A stretch of 64,000 nt of DNA. It comes from Sphingomonas sp. PP-CE-3G-477 (GTDB lineage Bacteria; Pseudomonadota; Alphaproteobacteria; Sphingomonadales; Sphingomonadaceae). Made by a program: the position numbers and the translations under genes. This document shows, one piece after another, positions 8,701-17,400 of this stretch. Under the pieces are notes generated by a model. That model did no database searches. It was given only the letters and a program-made list of their open reading frames with translations, and was not told where the DNA came from. The stretch spans positions 62,001 to 126,000 of the forward strand of contig NZ_QAOF01000006.1 of assembly GCF_003050745.1 (NCBI RefSeq), in the 5' to 3' direction. The first letter of the stretch is position 1; every line of letters begins with the position of its first letter.

Positions 8701-11031
8701 TCAGAACGCCCGCGAGATCGTCGCCATGACCGCCGCGCCGCTGCCGATGTAATAAGCGGGCGGTGCGCCAGCGATGACCGTGCCGTTGCGGCCGATCGTG
8801 TCCTGCGCATTGGTGCTGACCGACTGCACACCGGCGAGGACGTGCGGATCGGTGACGTTGATCGCGTTGACGCGCAGGTCGGTGCGCTTGCCGTCGAGCC
8901 AGTCGGCGAGGTGCATGCCGACCGACAGGTCGAGCGTCGCATACCCCTTGATGCGTTCGTCGTTCATGAAGCTCGCATATTGCCGGCCGATATATTTCGA
9001 CGCGACGCTGCCGAAGAAACGCCCGTCGTCATAGATCCCGCCGGCGCCGAACTGCACCGTCGGGCTGGACACCGCGTGCTTGCCCCTGGTCGGCAGGAAG
9101 TCCGCGCCGACTGGGAGGTCGTCATCGATCCGCGCGCGCAGATATTCGCCGGAAAGATACAGGCTGACCCCGGCGACCGGGCGATAGTCGATCTCCGCAT
9201 CGACGCCGTACGAAGTCTGGCCGCCCGCGTTGAGCGTCGCGTTGACCTGCGCGCCGCCCTGATCGAGCACGGTCGCGAGTTGGCGGTTGCGGAACTTGTA
9301 GTGGAAGCCGGTCACCGACGCGGAGAACTGCTCGCCGATGAAACGATAGCCCACTTCCTCCGAGACAGAATACTCGTTCTTGAGCGCGTTGGTGCCCTGC
9401 ACGACGACCGCGCCACCCGCATAACTGTTGTAGAGCGTGAACTCGTTCGGCGTGCGGAAGTTGGTGGTGATGTTGGCGAACAGCTGCTGGCGATCGTCGA
9501 TCCGGTAGTGGATCGCGGCGCGCGGCAACGCGGCGAAGCTGTCGTTGCGCACCTTGTCCTGCGGTCCGGGGAGGTAGTTGCGGCCGTTGCGGAGGACGTT
9601 GACGCCCTTGAACCCCGCGTCGATCGTCAGCCGCGGCGTGAGTGCGATGCTGTCGGCGAGGAAGAAGCCTTTCGTGACGGTGACGGTGCGCTGGTTCTCA
9701 TAGGCGAGCAGGCGGCCGTCGGCGGTGCGGATTGCCTTCGAACGATAGCCCCAGCGGTCGAACGGCTGCCCATCGGCGTCGACCGAGGTGTACGACTGCG
9801 TAACGCGGTCGGTGCCGTAGTCGAACCAGAGCCCAGCGGTGAGCGTGTGTGCGCCGGTCCTGAAGGTGAGCTTGCTGACGTTGCCGGTTCGCATCTGGTC
9901 GCCGGTATAATTGCCGAGCACGGTCGCGACGCCGTCGACTGCACCGGGCAGCGCGATCGGCTGTGCCAGTTCCTCGGTGCCAAGGAAATTGCCTTCGGTG
10001 GTCAACTGCGTGCCGTAAGGCGAGTTGCCGTAGCCGAACTGGAGGTAGGTGGTGCTGTCGAGCGCCAGCCGATCGGTCAGCACCAGGTGCACCGGCGCGG
10101 AGGCGTAGAGGTTGCGGAACGGCGCGCGGTACAGGCGCCAATAGTTGGTGTTCCCTGCCGTGTAGCGCTTGTCGTAGTTGAACCCGCGACCTTGCGCGTT
10201 CCATTCGGCGAGCGTCGGGCTCGGGTAGCTCGACGAGTTCGCGTCGTTATACGACAGCGCGAGGCTGGCGCGGTTGCCGGCACCCCATTCGTTAAGGATT
10301 TTGGCGTCGATGTGCTGGCGTGTATCGAAACCCGCACCCCGCCAATTGTCCGCGCGGGTGTTCGAATAAGACAGGAACGCCTTCAGCCCGGTGTTGCCGA
10401 TCGTCCCGCTATCGACGCGGAAGAACCCACGCCGGGCCGCGTAGCTGCCGAGTGACAGGTCGACGAGCGCTCCGGCGCGCGCCTTCGGATCGTCCAGCGA
10501 CAGCGACAACAGCCCGCCGGCGCCGCCGAGCGTCGGTGAATCGATATCGACCGAGCCTTGCGCGAGCGTGATACGCTTGAGGTTCTCCGGGTCGGCGAAC
10601 TGCGACGGATAGGCGTAGTAATAGCCAATGTCGTTCTGCGGCGCGCCTTCCATCAGCACGCCGATCTCGTCCTGGCCGAGCCCGCGCAACGTCAGGCTGG
10701 AACTCGTCGACAGGCCGTACGGGTCGCTCGACGCGACGTTCGCGCCGGGCAACAGCGTGACAAGCTGGAACGCGTTGAGCGTCGGCGCCTGCTTGACGAT
10801 GAAGTCGGCGGAAATCGCACTCTGCGCGCGCGGCACCTTCTGGTCGGGCAGCAGACCGGCTGGGTCCTGCTTGCCGACCACCCGGATCTCGGCAGGCTCG
10901 ACCGGATCGGACGCTTGCGCCCCGGCCGACGATGCGGCGAGGGTCGCAGACAGGGACAGCGCGACCCGCCCCAGAAGTCTGCGCTCGCGCCCAGCGGAAA
11001 TCACACTCAAACCAGCACTGAAAAACGTCAC
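8701..11031 (-). CDS. TonB-dependent outer-membrane receptor, probable thiamine receptor
   Basis: About 776 residues: signal region (LLGRVALSLSATLAASSAGAQ), plug domain at roughly 50-170 (EIRVVGKQDP as TonB-box region, SLTLRGLGQDEIGVLMEG) and a 22-strand barrel ending in an aromatic-terminated strand (VMATISRAF). It imports large or scarce ligands across the outer membrane using TonB energy. It is the first gene behind the TPP riboswitch at 11066-11156, and the next gene begins right after its stop. The start is chosen as GTG 11031 because GGAG lies five bases upstream; a GTG at 11037 is in frame but overlaps that GGAG. Ligand thiamine or its phosphates is inferred from the riboswitch, not from the protein. 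Confidence 0.88.
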   Translation of the reverse strand: MTFFSAGLSVISAGRERRLLGRVALSLSATLAASSAGAQASDPVEPAEIRVVGKQDPAGLLPDQKVPRAQSAISADFIVKQAPTLNAFQLVTLLPGANVASSDPYGLSTSSSLTLRGLGQDEIGVLMEGAPQNDIGYYYAYPSQFADPENLKRITLAQGSVDIDSPTLGGAGGLLSLSLDDPKARAGALVDLSLGSYAARRGFFRVDSGTIGNTGLKAFLSYSNTRADNWRGAGFDTRQHIDAKILNEWGAGNRASLALSYNDANSSSYPSPTLAEWNAQGRGFNYDKRYTAGNTNYWRLYRAPFRNLYASAPVHLVLTDRLALDSTTYLQFGYGNSPYGTQLTTEGNFLGTEELAQPIALPGAVDGVATVLGNYTGDQMRTGNVSKLTFRTGAHTLTAGLWFDYGTDRVTQSYTSVDADGQPFDRWGYRSKAIRTADGRLLAYENQRTVTVTKGFFLADSIALTPRLTIDAGFKGVNVLRNGRNYLPGPQDKVRNDSFAALPRAAIHYRIDDRQQLFANITTNFRTPNEFTLYNSYAGGAVVVQGTNALKNEYSVSEEVGYRFIGEQFSASVTGFHYKFRNRQLATVLDQGGAQVNATLNAGGQTSYGVDAEIDYRPVAGVSLYLSGEYLRARIDDDLPVGADFLPTRGKHAVSSPTVQFGAGGIYDDGRFFGSVASKYIGRQYASFMNDERIKGYATLDLSVGMHLADWLDGKRTDLRVNAINVTDPHVLAGVQSVSTNAQDTIGRNGTVIAGAPPAYYIGSGAAVMATISRAF

Positions 11032-11065
11032 GTCCACTCCAATCGGAGGGACGACGGGCCAGCCG

Positions 11066-11156
11066 CAGACCCTCCCTACGCCGGTATAAGCCGGATCAGG
11101 TTCAGCGGGTCATGGGCTGCTGCCCACCTCTCAGCCGCGCATGAGCGGCCCCCCGG
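11066..11156 (-). promoter_or_regulatory. TPP riboswitch (THI element)
   Basis: Read on the minus strand, the conserved parts of the thiamine-pyrophosphate aptamer appear in order: GCGGCTGAGAGGTGGG, then GACCCGCTGAACCTGATC, then CGGCTTATACCGGCGTAGGG. These are the CTGAGA and ACCTGATC cores with the P4/P5 stem and the closing P1 strand. It lies about 35 bp upstream of the TonB receptor start and should shut the operon down when TPP is plentiful. The GH130 gene upstream ends at 11213, so the leader needs its own promoter between the two. Confidence 0.96.
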
Positions 11157-11212
11157 GGATACGCGTCGCTTAGGCGGTCCGGGGGTGCGTGGAAAGCGCT
11201 ATCGCGTGCGGT

Positions 11213-12328
11213 TCACGGGGCGGCGGCGAACACGTCCTTGCCGATATGCGTGATCCGGCACGCCAGGTCCGCCTCGCCGCTTGCCACCACGTAGAAGTCG
11301 CCGGCGTCGGCGATGCCCGTCGTGAAGACCACGTTGTCGAGGTACATGCTGTCCTTCAGCGGCTCGGTGAGCGCGGGGTTCGGTTCCAGCAATGCGGTGT
11401 GCTCGGTCGCCACCGTGATCGAGGGATCATCCTTGTCGAGGATCGACCAGTACGTCCGGTAGATGCCGACCACGCCCGACGGCTCGACGCCGTGCCACAG
11501 CGTCAACCAACCTCGATCGGTCAGGATCGGTGGTGCGCCGCCGCCCATCCGCGCGGTCGAGACGGTGGCCGAATGCGGGCGGATGCCGGGCTTGTCGTGC
11601 GGCTTCCAGTGCAACGCATCGGGCGAGCGCGACAGGTTGATCGACGGTCCGCTGCGCCATTCGCTGCCCGGCGGATACGCGAAATACAGATCGCCGAGCG
11701 GTCGCGTCTGCGCCCAATACTGCCCGTCGATCAGCCCTTCGAAGATCAGCATGTCCTTGTTCTGGTGATCGAGCACGATCCCCTCGAGCTGCCAGTCGAG
11801 CGCGTCGGCGGACGAATACAACGTCGTCGAATGCCGCTCCGGGCTCACCGAACAGGTGGTCATCAAATACCGATCCCCAACCTTCGAGATCCGCGCATCC
11901 TCGACGCCATAGCATTGGTACGACGTCCGCGGCGCGATCGCCTTGTCGTAATGCACCGCAACGACCGATCGTGCCTCGGGGTCCAGCTCGACCGGCAGCA
12001 ACCAGGACAACGACGTCAACGCCATCACCTTCCACCCGCCCCCAGGGATCAGGAACTTGCGCGGATCCTTCGTATCAACCATCTGCAACGGCCACGCATC
12101 GAGCAGGTATGCGCCGTCCTGCCAGCGGATCGCATGGACGTTGCCGTTCTTGATCGGCTGCCGCAGAGCCTCCGCCACGCGCACCATTAGCAGCAGATTG
12201 CCGTTCGCCAGCCGCGTCATTCCCGGGTTAAACGCGCCGAGCACATAGGTCTCCGCGCCGACCTTCCCCGCCAGCGGCGAGCGCGACAGGTCGATGTCGG
12301 CGGGGGTGAAGACGAGCTGATCGAACAT
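11213..12328 (-). CDS. Glycoside hydrolase family 130 (beta-mannoside phosphorylase-type) enzyme
   Basis: A 371-residue five-bladed propeller enzyme of the GH130 type, cytoplasmic with no signal peptide. Visible family signatures are GAFNPGMTRLANGNLLLMVR at the N-terminus, YGVEDARISKVGDRYLMT around residue 140 (GVEDxRI with the catalytic Asp), KDMLIFEGLIDGQYW, and GGGAPPILTDRGWLTLWHGV, which binds the glycone and phosphate. GH130 enzymes phosphorolyse or hydrolyse beta-1,2- or beta-1,4-mannosides. The specific linkage cannot be read. The ATG at 12328 is preceded by AGGAGA. No other mannan genes are adjacent. Confidence 0.85.
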   Translation of the reverse strand: MFDQLVFTPADIDLSRSPLAGKVGAETYVLGAFNPGMTRLANGNLLLMVRVAEALRQPIKNGNVHAIRWQDGAYLLDAWPLQMVDTKDPRKFLIPGGGWKVMALTSLSWLLPVELDPEARSVVAVHYDKAIAPRTSYQCYGVEDARISKVGDRYLMTTCSVSPERHSTTLYSSADALDWQLEGIVLDHQNKDMLIFEGLIDGQYWAQTRPLGDLYFAYPPGSEWRSGPSINLSRSPDALHWKPHDKPGIRPHSATVSTARMGGGAPPILTDRGWLTLWHGVEPSGVVGIYRTYWSILDKDDPSITVATEHTALLEPNPALTEPLKDSMYLDNVVFTTGIADAGDFYVVASGEADLACRITHIGKDVFAAAP

Positions 12329-12400
12329 GCTATTCTCCTAAGGTATCTAATCTTTCATCGCCCCCCTTGGCCCTCCCCCTTTTTGTTCGCCACCCTATCT

Positions 12401-12471
12401 CCGTTCGCCCTGAGCGAAGTCGAAGGGCGTGCTCCGAGCGAAGGTGCTTCGACTTCGCTCAGCACGAACGG
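12401..12471. repeat. Inverted repeat, family with CTTCGACTTCGCTCA core
   Basis: Arms at 12401-12425 and 12447-12471 are near-perfect inverted copies (outer ends CCGTTCG and CGAACGG, inner cores GAGCGAAGTCGAAG and CTTCGACTTCGCTC). They lie in the 165-bp gap between the SDR and GH130 genes. A related fragment occurs near 31550-31585. It is a different family from the GC-rich palindrome at 15600. Confidence 0.75.
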
Positions 12472-12493
12472 AATTGGGGAAGCTAGTCGGCGC

Positions 12494-13252
12494 CTATTCC
12501 CCCTCCAGCGCCCGCGGGACGATGACGATCTGCTGGATCACGGTCCGCGTCGGCTGCGTCAGCACGAACTCCACCCCGACCGCGATGTCCTCCGCGCGCA
12601 GCATCTGCTCCGCCTCGATCATCTGGCGCTGCTTTTCGTCGGGCACGTCCGGATACTGCATGTTCGAGCCGACCTTGCCAGGCTCGACCAGCGAGACTTT
12701 GATCCCCTTCGGCCCAAGCTCGCGCCGCAACGCCTCCGAGAAGCCGGCGATTCCGGACTTTACCCCGGCATACACCGTCGAGCTCGGCCCGAGGATATGC
12801 GCGCTGAGCGAACCGATGATGACGATGTCGCTGATCGGCTTCATCCGATGCGCGGCATGGTGCGCGCTGAGCAGGTACGCCGTGAAGTCGACCGCGATCG
12901 CATAGCGGAGCTCGTCCTCGCTCATCTGCGTCAGCCCGCCCGCTGCGACCGCCGCGTTGACGACGGTGATGTCGAACCCGCCGAGATACGCCTCGCCCGC
13001 GTCGAAGAACGCGCGGACCTTGTCGGGATCGGCGAGTTCGGTGACCATCCCGTCGCCCTCGCCGACTTCGCGGATACGCGCCAGCGCGTCCTGCAGATAC
13101 CGCTCGTCGCGCCCGCAGATATAGACCGTCGCACCCTCGGCCGCGAGCAGCACCGCGATTGCCCGGCCGATCCCGGTGGTCCCCCCGGTAATGATCGCGC
13201 GGCGGCCCTTCAGCGGGCGGACAGTGGTGTGGGCGTCGGAGAGTTCGGTCAT
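12494..13252 (-). CDS. SDR-family oxidoreductase
   Basis: A 252-residue classical short-chain dehydrogenase/reductase. It shows the cofactor loop AIITGGTTGIGRAIAV (TGxxxGIG), the NAA strand motif in ITVVNAAVAAGG, the catalytic Ser in IIGSLSAH and the Tyr-x3-Lys pair in VYAGVKSG. It is expected to oxidise or reduce an alcohol/ketone with NAD(P)(H); the substrate is not evident. ATG 13252 (MTELSD) is taken as start because the longer frame to 13345 is Arg-rich shadow sequence overlapping the next gene. An alpha/beta hydrolase gene lies upstream in the same direction 67 bp away, possibly cotranscribed. Confidence 0.88.
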   Translation of the reverse strand: MTELSDAHTTVRPLKGRRAIITGGTTGIGRAIAVLLAAEGATVYICGRDERYLQDALARIREVGEGDGMVTELADPDKVRAFFDAGEAYLGGFDITVVNAAVAAGGLTQMSEDELRYAIAVDFTAYLLSAHHAAHRMKPISDIVIIGSLSAHILGPSSTVYAGVKSGIAGFSEALRRELGPKGIKVSLVEPGKVGSNMQYPDVPDEKQRQMIEAEQMLRAEDIAVGVEFVLTQPTRTVIQQIVIVPRALEGE

Positions 13253-13319
13253 CAAGTATCCCGGCTTGTCAGCAGATTGGCGGCGAAACGCACGTTGAAA
13301 CACTGCGCGCCGACCTCCC

Positions 13320-14201
13320 CTAAGCGCGGATCGCCGCCCCCTCAAGCGCGCGCGCCAGCAACCCGTCGATCGGCTCCTGCAGCATCGTCTCGCTCAGCGT
13401 CGGTGCGTGGCCGACACCCGGCACCGTCACCAGTTCGGCCTGGTCGAGCGACGCCGCCATCCGCTCCGCCGTCGCCGCCGACAACAGGTCGGAGCGCCCA
13501 CCGCGCACGATCAACGTCGGCACGTCGCGCAGCGAACCCAGCGCCTGCCACATGTCAGGCCCCGCCTCGTTCCCCGGCACGCGGAACGGCTCGGCGATCT
13601 TCAGATCATAGTCGAGCACGATGCGCCCAGAACTGTTTAGCCGATACAGCCGCTTGGCCATCGCCAACCAGTCCCCGATCTGCCAGTCGGGATAGACGTC
13701 GGCGTTGTTCTCCGAAACGCAGCGTGCTGCATGCATCCAAGTCGGGAAGACGCTCGCCTTGCCGACATAGCCGCGGATTCGCGACAGCCCCTGCGCGTCG
13801 ATCTCCGGCCCCACGTCGTTGAGCAACGCCGCCATCATCCGACCGCGCGATGGCCCGGCCATCAGCATCATCACGATCCCGCCCAGCGACGTGCCGAACG
13901 CGATATACCGATCGATACCCTGATCGGTCAGCAATGCCTCGACGTCCTGCACGTACGTCAGCGGGACGTACGACATCGGGTCCTTCGCATACGCGCTCTC
14001 GCCGCGCCCGCGAAAATCCACCGCGATCAGGCGCCAGCGCCCTGCCAGCCTTGCCGCGAGCGCATCGAAATCGCGCGCATTACGTGTCAGCCCCGCCATG
14101 CAAATGATCGGCGGCTGGCCTTCCGCACCGCCCGGATAGTCCCTCGCGTGGAGCCTCAGCCCGTCGTTGGACCACCAATAGAGGTTTTCGTAAGCGGCCA
14201 T
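13320..14201 (-). CDS. Alpha/beta-fold hydrolase
   Basis: About 293 residues with the alpha/beta hydrolase core: oxyanion strand PPIICMAGLTRNARDF, the loop VDFRGRGES, nucleophile elbow FGTSLGGIVMMLM (Ser near residue 105), an acidic residue after LIVRGGRSDLLS and the catalytic His in VPGVGHAPTLSE. It resembles the cytosolic hydrolases related to haloalkane dehalogenase and bromoperoxidase. Substrate unknown. ATG 14201 (MAAYENLYWW) is the better start; 14240 would overlap the divergent SelO start at 14239. The 37-bp divergent gap must hold both promoters or share elements with the coding ends. Confidence 0.87.
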   Translation of the reverse strand: MAAYENLYWWSNDGLRLHARDYPGGAEGQPPIICMAGLTRNARDFDALAARLAGRWRLIAVDFRGRGESAYAKDPMSYVPLTYVQDVEALLTDQGIDRYIAFGTSLGGIVMMLMAGPSRGRMMAALLNDVGPEIDAQGLSRIRGYVGKASVFPTWMHAARCVSENNADVYPDWQIGDWLAMAKRLYRLNSSGRIVLDYDLKIAEPFRVPGNEAGPDMWQALGSLRDVPTLIVRGGRSDLLSAATAERMAASLDQAELVTVPGVGHAPTLSETMLQEPIDGLLARALEGAAIRA

Positions 14202-14238
14202 GGTTGCGTCCTTCGGGTAGCGGCCACCATATCGCCGC

Positions 14239-15597
14239 ATGCCTATCTCCCCGCAAGCCTATCGCCCCGAAGCAAAGCTCCTCGACCTCGGCGACGGCTT
14301 TTTCGATCCTGTCGCGCCTGCGGACTTCCCCGAGACGCGAACCCGCTTCCGCAACGATCGCGCCGCCGCGCAAATCGGTCTCGACGCGCTCACCGACGAC
14401 GAATGGACTCGCCATTTCGGCCGGTTCGAGCCGCTCCCCGGCACACTCCCCCAGCCGTTCGCGCTCCGCTACCACGGCCACCAGTTCCGCAACTACAACC
14501 CCGATCTCGGCGACGGCCGCGGTTTCACCTTTGCGCAGATGCGAGATGACCGAGGCCGGTTGATGGACCTCGGCACCAAGGGATCCGGCCAGACGCCGTG
14601 GAGCCGTGCAGGCGACGGCCGCCTCACCCTCAAGGGCGGCATGCGCGAAATCCTCGCGACCGAGATGCTGGAAGCGCTCAACGTGCCGACTTCGCGGACG
14701 CTGTCGCTGATCGAGACCAGCGAGGAACTCCAGCGCGGTGACGAACCCAGCCCGACTCGCTCCGCGGTGCTGGTCCGCCTCAATCACAGCCACGTCCGCA
14801 TTGGCAGCTTCCAGCGCCTCGCCTACCACCGCGACGAAGCGGCTTTACGCAAACTCGTCGGCTACACGCTGCGCAACCTCTACGACGAGGACAGCGAAGA
14901 CCCGGTCCGCCTGCTCGACCTCGTCGTCGGCCGCACCGCGCACCTCGCCGCGCGCTACATGGCGGCGGGTTTCGTCCACGGCGTGCTCAATTCGGACAAC
15001 ATCAACGTCACCGGCGAAAGCTTCGACTACGGCCCGTGGCGGTTCGCCCCGACCTGGGACCCCGCCTTCACCGCCGCCTATTTCGACCACCAGGGACTGT
15101 ACGCGTTCGGCCGCCAGCCCGAGGCGATCCACTGGGACGTGATGCAACTCGCCGTCGCGCTCCGCCAGATCGCCGAGAGCGACCCACTGGTCGCCGCGCT
15201 CGACCAGTTCGGCCCGCGCTACCAACCCGAAGTCATGCAGGCGATCCTCTGGCGCCTCGGCGTCCGCCCCCGCGATCCCGAGACGGACCAGAACCTCGTC
15301 CAGGCCACCGAGCGCGCGCTCCGCACCTCCGGCATCGGCATCGACCGCTTCTTCTTCGACGCGTTCGGCGGAGAGCTGCCCGACACCTATGCCGAACCCT
15401 GGACCGAAGTCCGCGCCGCGCTCGCGGCGTACCAACCCCGGAAAGACCGCTCGCACGCGTATTGGTCGGGCGAACCGTGCAGCATGCTGATCGACGAAGT
15501 GGAGGCAATCTGGGCCCCGATCGCCGACCATGACGACTGGACGCTGTTGAACGAGAAGGTAGCGGCAATCCGCTGCATGGGCGAAGCGCTAGCTTAA
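14239..15597 (+). CDS. selO: SelO/YdiU pseudokinase, protein AMPylator
   Basis: A 452-residue SelO-family pseudokinase that transfers AMP from ATP to Ser/Thr/Tyr of partner proteins and is linked to redox stress. Recognisable motifs are RYHGHQFRNYNPDLGDGRG near residues 77-95, GTKGSGQTPWSRAGDGRLTL (nucleotide-binding loop), GGMREILATEMLEAL and GFVHGVLNSDNINVTGESFD with the inverted metal ligands. Length is near the bacterial norm (460-490). The C-terminus ends MGEALA, so it lacks a clear terminal Cys or Sec as found in some SelO proteins. Divergent from the alpha/beta hydrolase; the REP palindrome at 15600 follows the stop directly. Confidence 0.93.
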   Translation: MPISPQAYRPEAKLLDLGDGFFDPVAPADFPETRTRFRNDRAAAQIGLDALTDDEWTRHFGRFEPLPGTLPQPFALRYHGHQFRNYNPDLGDGRGFTFAQMRDDRGRLMDLGTKGSGQTPWSRAGDGRLTLKGGMREILATEMLEALNVPTSRTLSLIETSEELQRGDEPSPTRSAVLVRLNHSHVRIGSFQRLAYHRDEAALRKLVGYTLRNLYDEDSEDPVRLLDLVVGRTAHLAARYMAAGFVHGVLNSDNINVTGESFDYGPWRFAPTWDPAFTAAYFDHQGLYAFGRQPEAIHWDVMQLAVALRQIAESDPLVAALDQFGPRYQPEVMQAILWRLGVRPRDPETDQNLVQATERALRTSGIGIDRFFFDAFGGELPDTYAEPWTEVRAALAAYQPRKDRSHAYWSGEPCSMLIDEVEAIWAPIADHDDWTLLNEKVAAIRCMGEALA

Positions 15598-15599
15598 TG

Positions 15600-15677
15600 G
15601 TTCCCCCGCGGAGGCGGGGGCCCAGGATCTCACAGGACAACGTTCGTAACCCTGGGCCCCCGCCTCCGCGGGGGAAC
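15600..15677. repeat. REP palindrome, 27-bp perfect arms
   Basis: Arms at 15600-15626 and 15651-15677 are perfect inverted copies beginning GTTCCCCCGCGGAGGCGGGG, with a 24-bp spacer. It starts three bases after the selO stop and may act as a transcription barrier or mRNA 3' end. It belongs to the same family as the copies at 34068, 53373 and 56112-56297. Confidence 0.92.
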
Positions 15678-15749
15678 GAGTATTGCCGGTCGACCTGCCT
15701 TTTGCACGACCAGTGGAAACTCATCGCGAATCAAGGCAAGAGCAGCGCC

Positions 15750-17162
15750 ATGTCCGACGAGATCATCTCCCACGAACCCGCCACCGGCGCGGTCCTCTGG
15801 CGCCATCCGGTCGGCGACGTCGACGCGGAGGTCGCCTGCGCGCGCGCCGGCTGGTCGAGCTGGGCGTCGAAACCGCTCGCCTTCCGGATCGAGACGATGC
15901 GGCGCTTCGCCAACATCGTCCGGCAGCGCAACGATGCCTTCACCGATCTGATCGCGCGCGAGACCGGCAAGCCGATCTGGGAAGCGCGCGGCGAAGTCGA
16001 GACGGTCATCGCCAAGGTCGACATCTCGGTCAGCGCCTATGCCGACCGTACCGCGCAGCGCCGCCTCGAAGCGACGATGGGCTCGCGGATCGCCGTCCGT
16101 CACAAGCCGCACGGCGTGCTGGCCGTGCTCGGACCGTACAACTTCCCCGCGCATCTGCCCAACGGCCACATCGTCCCCGCGCTGATCGCGGGCAACGCGG
16201 TCGTCTTCAAGCCGTCGGAAAAAACACCCGCCGTCGGCGCCTTCCTCGTCGAGTGCTTCCGCGCCGCAGGGGTGCCGCCCGAATGCATCCGTCTCGTCAT
16301 CGGTGGCCCGAACGAGGGCAAGGCGCTCGCCGCGCATCCGGATATCGACGGACTGCTGTTCACTGGCTCGGCGCGCACCGGCCTGGCGCTCAACCGCGCG
16401 TTCGCCGACAAGCCCGAGAAGATCCTCGCGCTCGAGATGGGCGGCAACAATCCGATCGTCGTCTGGGATACGCCCGACCTGCACACCGCGGCCGTGCTGA
16501 TCATCCAATCGGCCTTCACCACCGCTGGCCAGCGTTGCACCGCCGCGCGCCGGCTGATCGTCGACACCAAGCTCTACGACCCGTTGATCGCCACGCTCGA
16601 CAAGATGGTCGGCCGGATCATCGTCGGCGAACCGCACGCCAACCCGGCCCCGTTCATGGGCCCGGTGATCGACAACGAAGCCGCCGAGCAACTCAGCGAA
16701 AGCTTCCTCGAACTACTCACGCGCGGCGGCCGCCCGATCCGCCATCTCGAACGCCCGGTCGCGGACCTGCCGTTCCTCAAGCCCGCGCTGGTCGACGTCA
16801 CCGACATCGCCGATCGGCCCGATATCGAGCTGTTCGGGCCGATCCTCCAGGTCGTCCGCGTCGATGATTTCGACGCCGCGATCGCGGAGGCGAACAACAC
16901 GCGCTACGGCCTGTCCGCCTCGCTCATCAGCCAGACCCCCGCGCTCTACGACCGCTTCTGGGCCAACATCCGCGCCGGCATCGTCAACTGGAACAAGCCC
17001 ACCAATGGCGCCTCGAGCGGAGCCCCGTTCGGCGGCATCGGCTGGTCCGGCAACCACCGTCCGAGCGCCTATTACGCCGCGGATTACTGCGCCTACCCGG
17101 TCGTCAGCAGCGAATCCGAAAGCGCCCGCGCGTCGATCGGGATCGGCCTAGCCGACGGCTGA
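15750..17162 (+). CDS. astD: Succinylglutamate semialdehyde dehydrogenase
   Basis: A 470-residue aldehyde dehydrogenase matching AstD, which oxidises N-succinylglutamate semialdehyde with NAD in the arginine succinyltransferase pathway. It shows GPYNFPAHLPNGHIVPALIA (typical of AstD), the NAD-loop KPSEKTP, general base Glu in LALEMGGNNPI, and nucleophile Cys in TTAGQRCTAARR. The C-terminus GGIGWSGNHRPSAYYAADYC is also characteristic. The other ast genes are not in the window, so the assignment rests on sequence. ATG 15750 (MSDEIISHEP) is chosen; the longer frame from 15597 is REP sequence. No strong ribosome site, only a purine stretch (AAGGCAAGAGCAG). Confidence 0.88.
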   Translation: MSDEIISHEPATGAVLWRHPVGDVDAEVACARAGWSSWASKPLAFRIETMRRFANIVRQRNDAFTDLIARETGKPIWEARGEVETVIAKVDISVSAYADRTAQRRLEATMGSRIAVRHKPHGVLAVLGPYNFPAHLPNGHIVPALIAGNAVVFKPSEKTPAVGAFLVECFRAAGVPPECIRLVIGGPNEGKALAAHPDIDGLLFTGSARTGLALNRAFADKPEKILALEMGGNNPIVVWDTPDLHTAAVLIIQSAFTTAGQRCTAARRLIVDTKLYDPLIATLDKMVGRIIVGEPHANPAPFMGPVIDNEAAEQLSESFLELLTRGGRPIRHLERPVADLPFLKPALVDVTDIADRPDIELFGPILQVVRVDDFDAAIAEANNTRYGLSASLISQTPALYDRFWANIRAGIVNWNKPTNGASSGAPFGGIGWSGNHRPSAYYAADYCAYPVVSSESESARASIGIGLADG

Positions 17163-17172
17163 TTGCTTTCGA

Positions 17173-17294
17173 TCCTCCCCCGCCAGGGGGAGGTGGCGCG
17201 AAGCGACGGAGGGGGAGGACACGGAGCAGAGGTTATCGCCGCCCTCCCCCCTCCGTCTGGCAAGAGCCAGCCACCTCCCCCTAGCGGGGGAGGA
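17173..17294. repeat. Intergenic inverted repeat, CCTCCCC...GGGGGAGG family
   Basis: Two inverted copies of a GC-rich element with outer ends ATCCTCCCCCGCCAGGGGG and CCCCCTAGCGGGGGAGGATC fill the space between astD and cobA. Each arm contains a smaller hairpin (GCCAGGGGGAGGTGGC and its mirror GCCACCTCCCCC). Related elements occur at 21303-21450, 42770-42902 and 46118-46231. Confidence 0.85.
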
Positions 17295-17400
17295 TCAGTC
17301 GCTTCGACAACCAACATACCCCGCCACGGAAAGCAATCCTACCTCCCGCCAAAGCATCATTCGGTTGCAGCGCAGCGCCCATCCGCCCATCTCCGGTCGC

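Noticed and set aside
8659..10455. 598-residue plus-strand frame and similar long frames opposite other genes (for example 58679-61270 and 28616-30280)
   Set aside because: High-GC antisense shadows of TonB receptors and cheA; composition is not protein-like and no ribosome sites fit.
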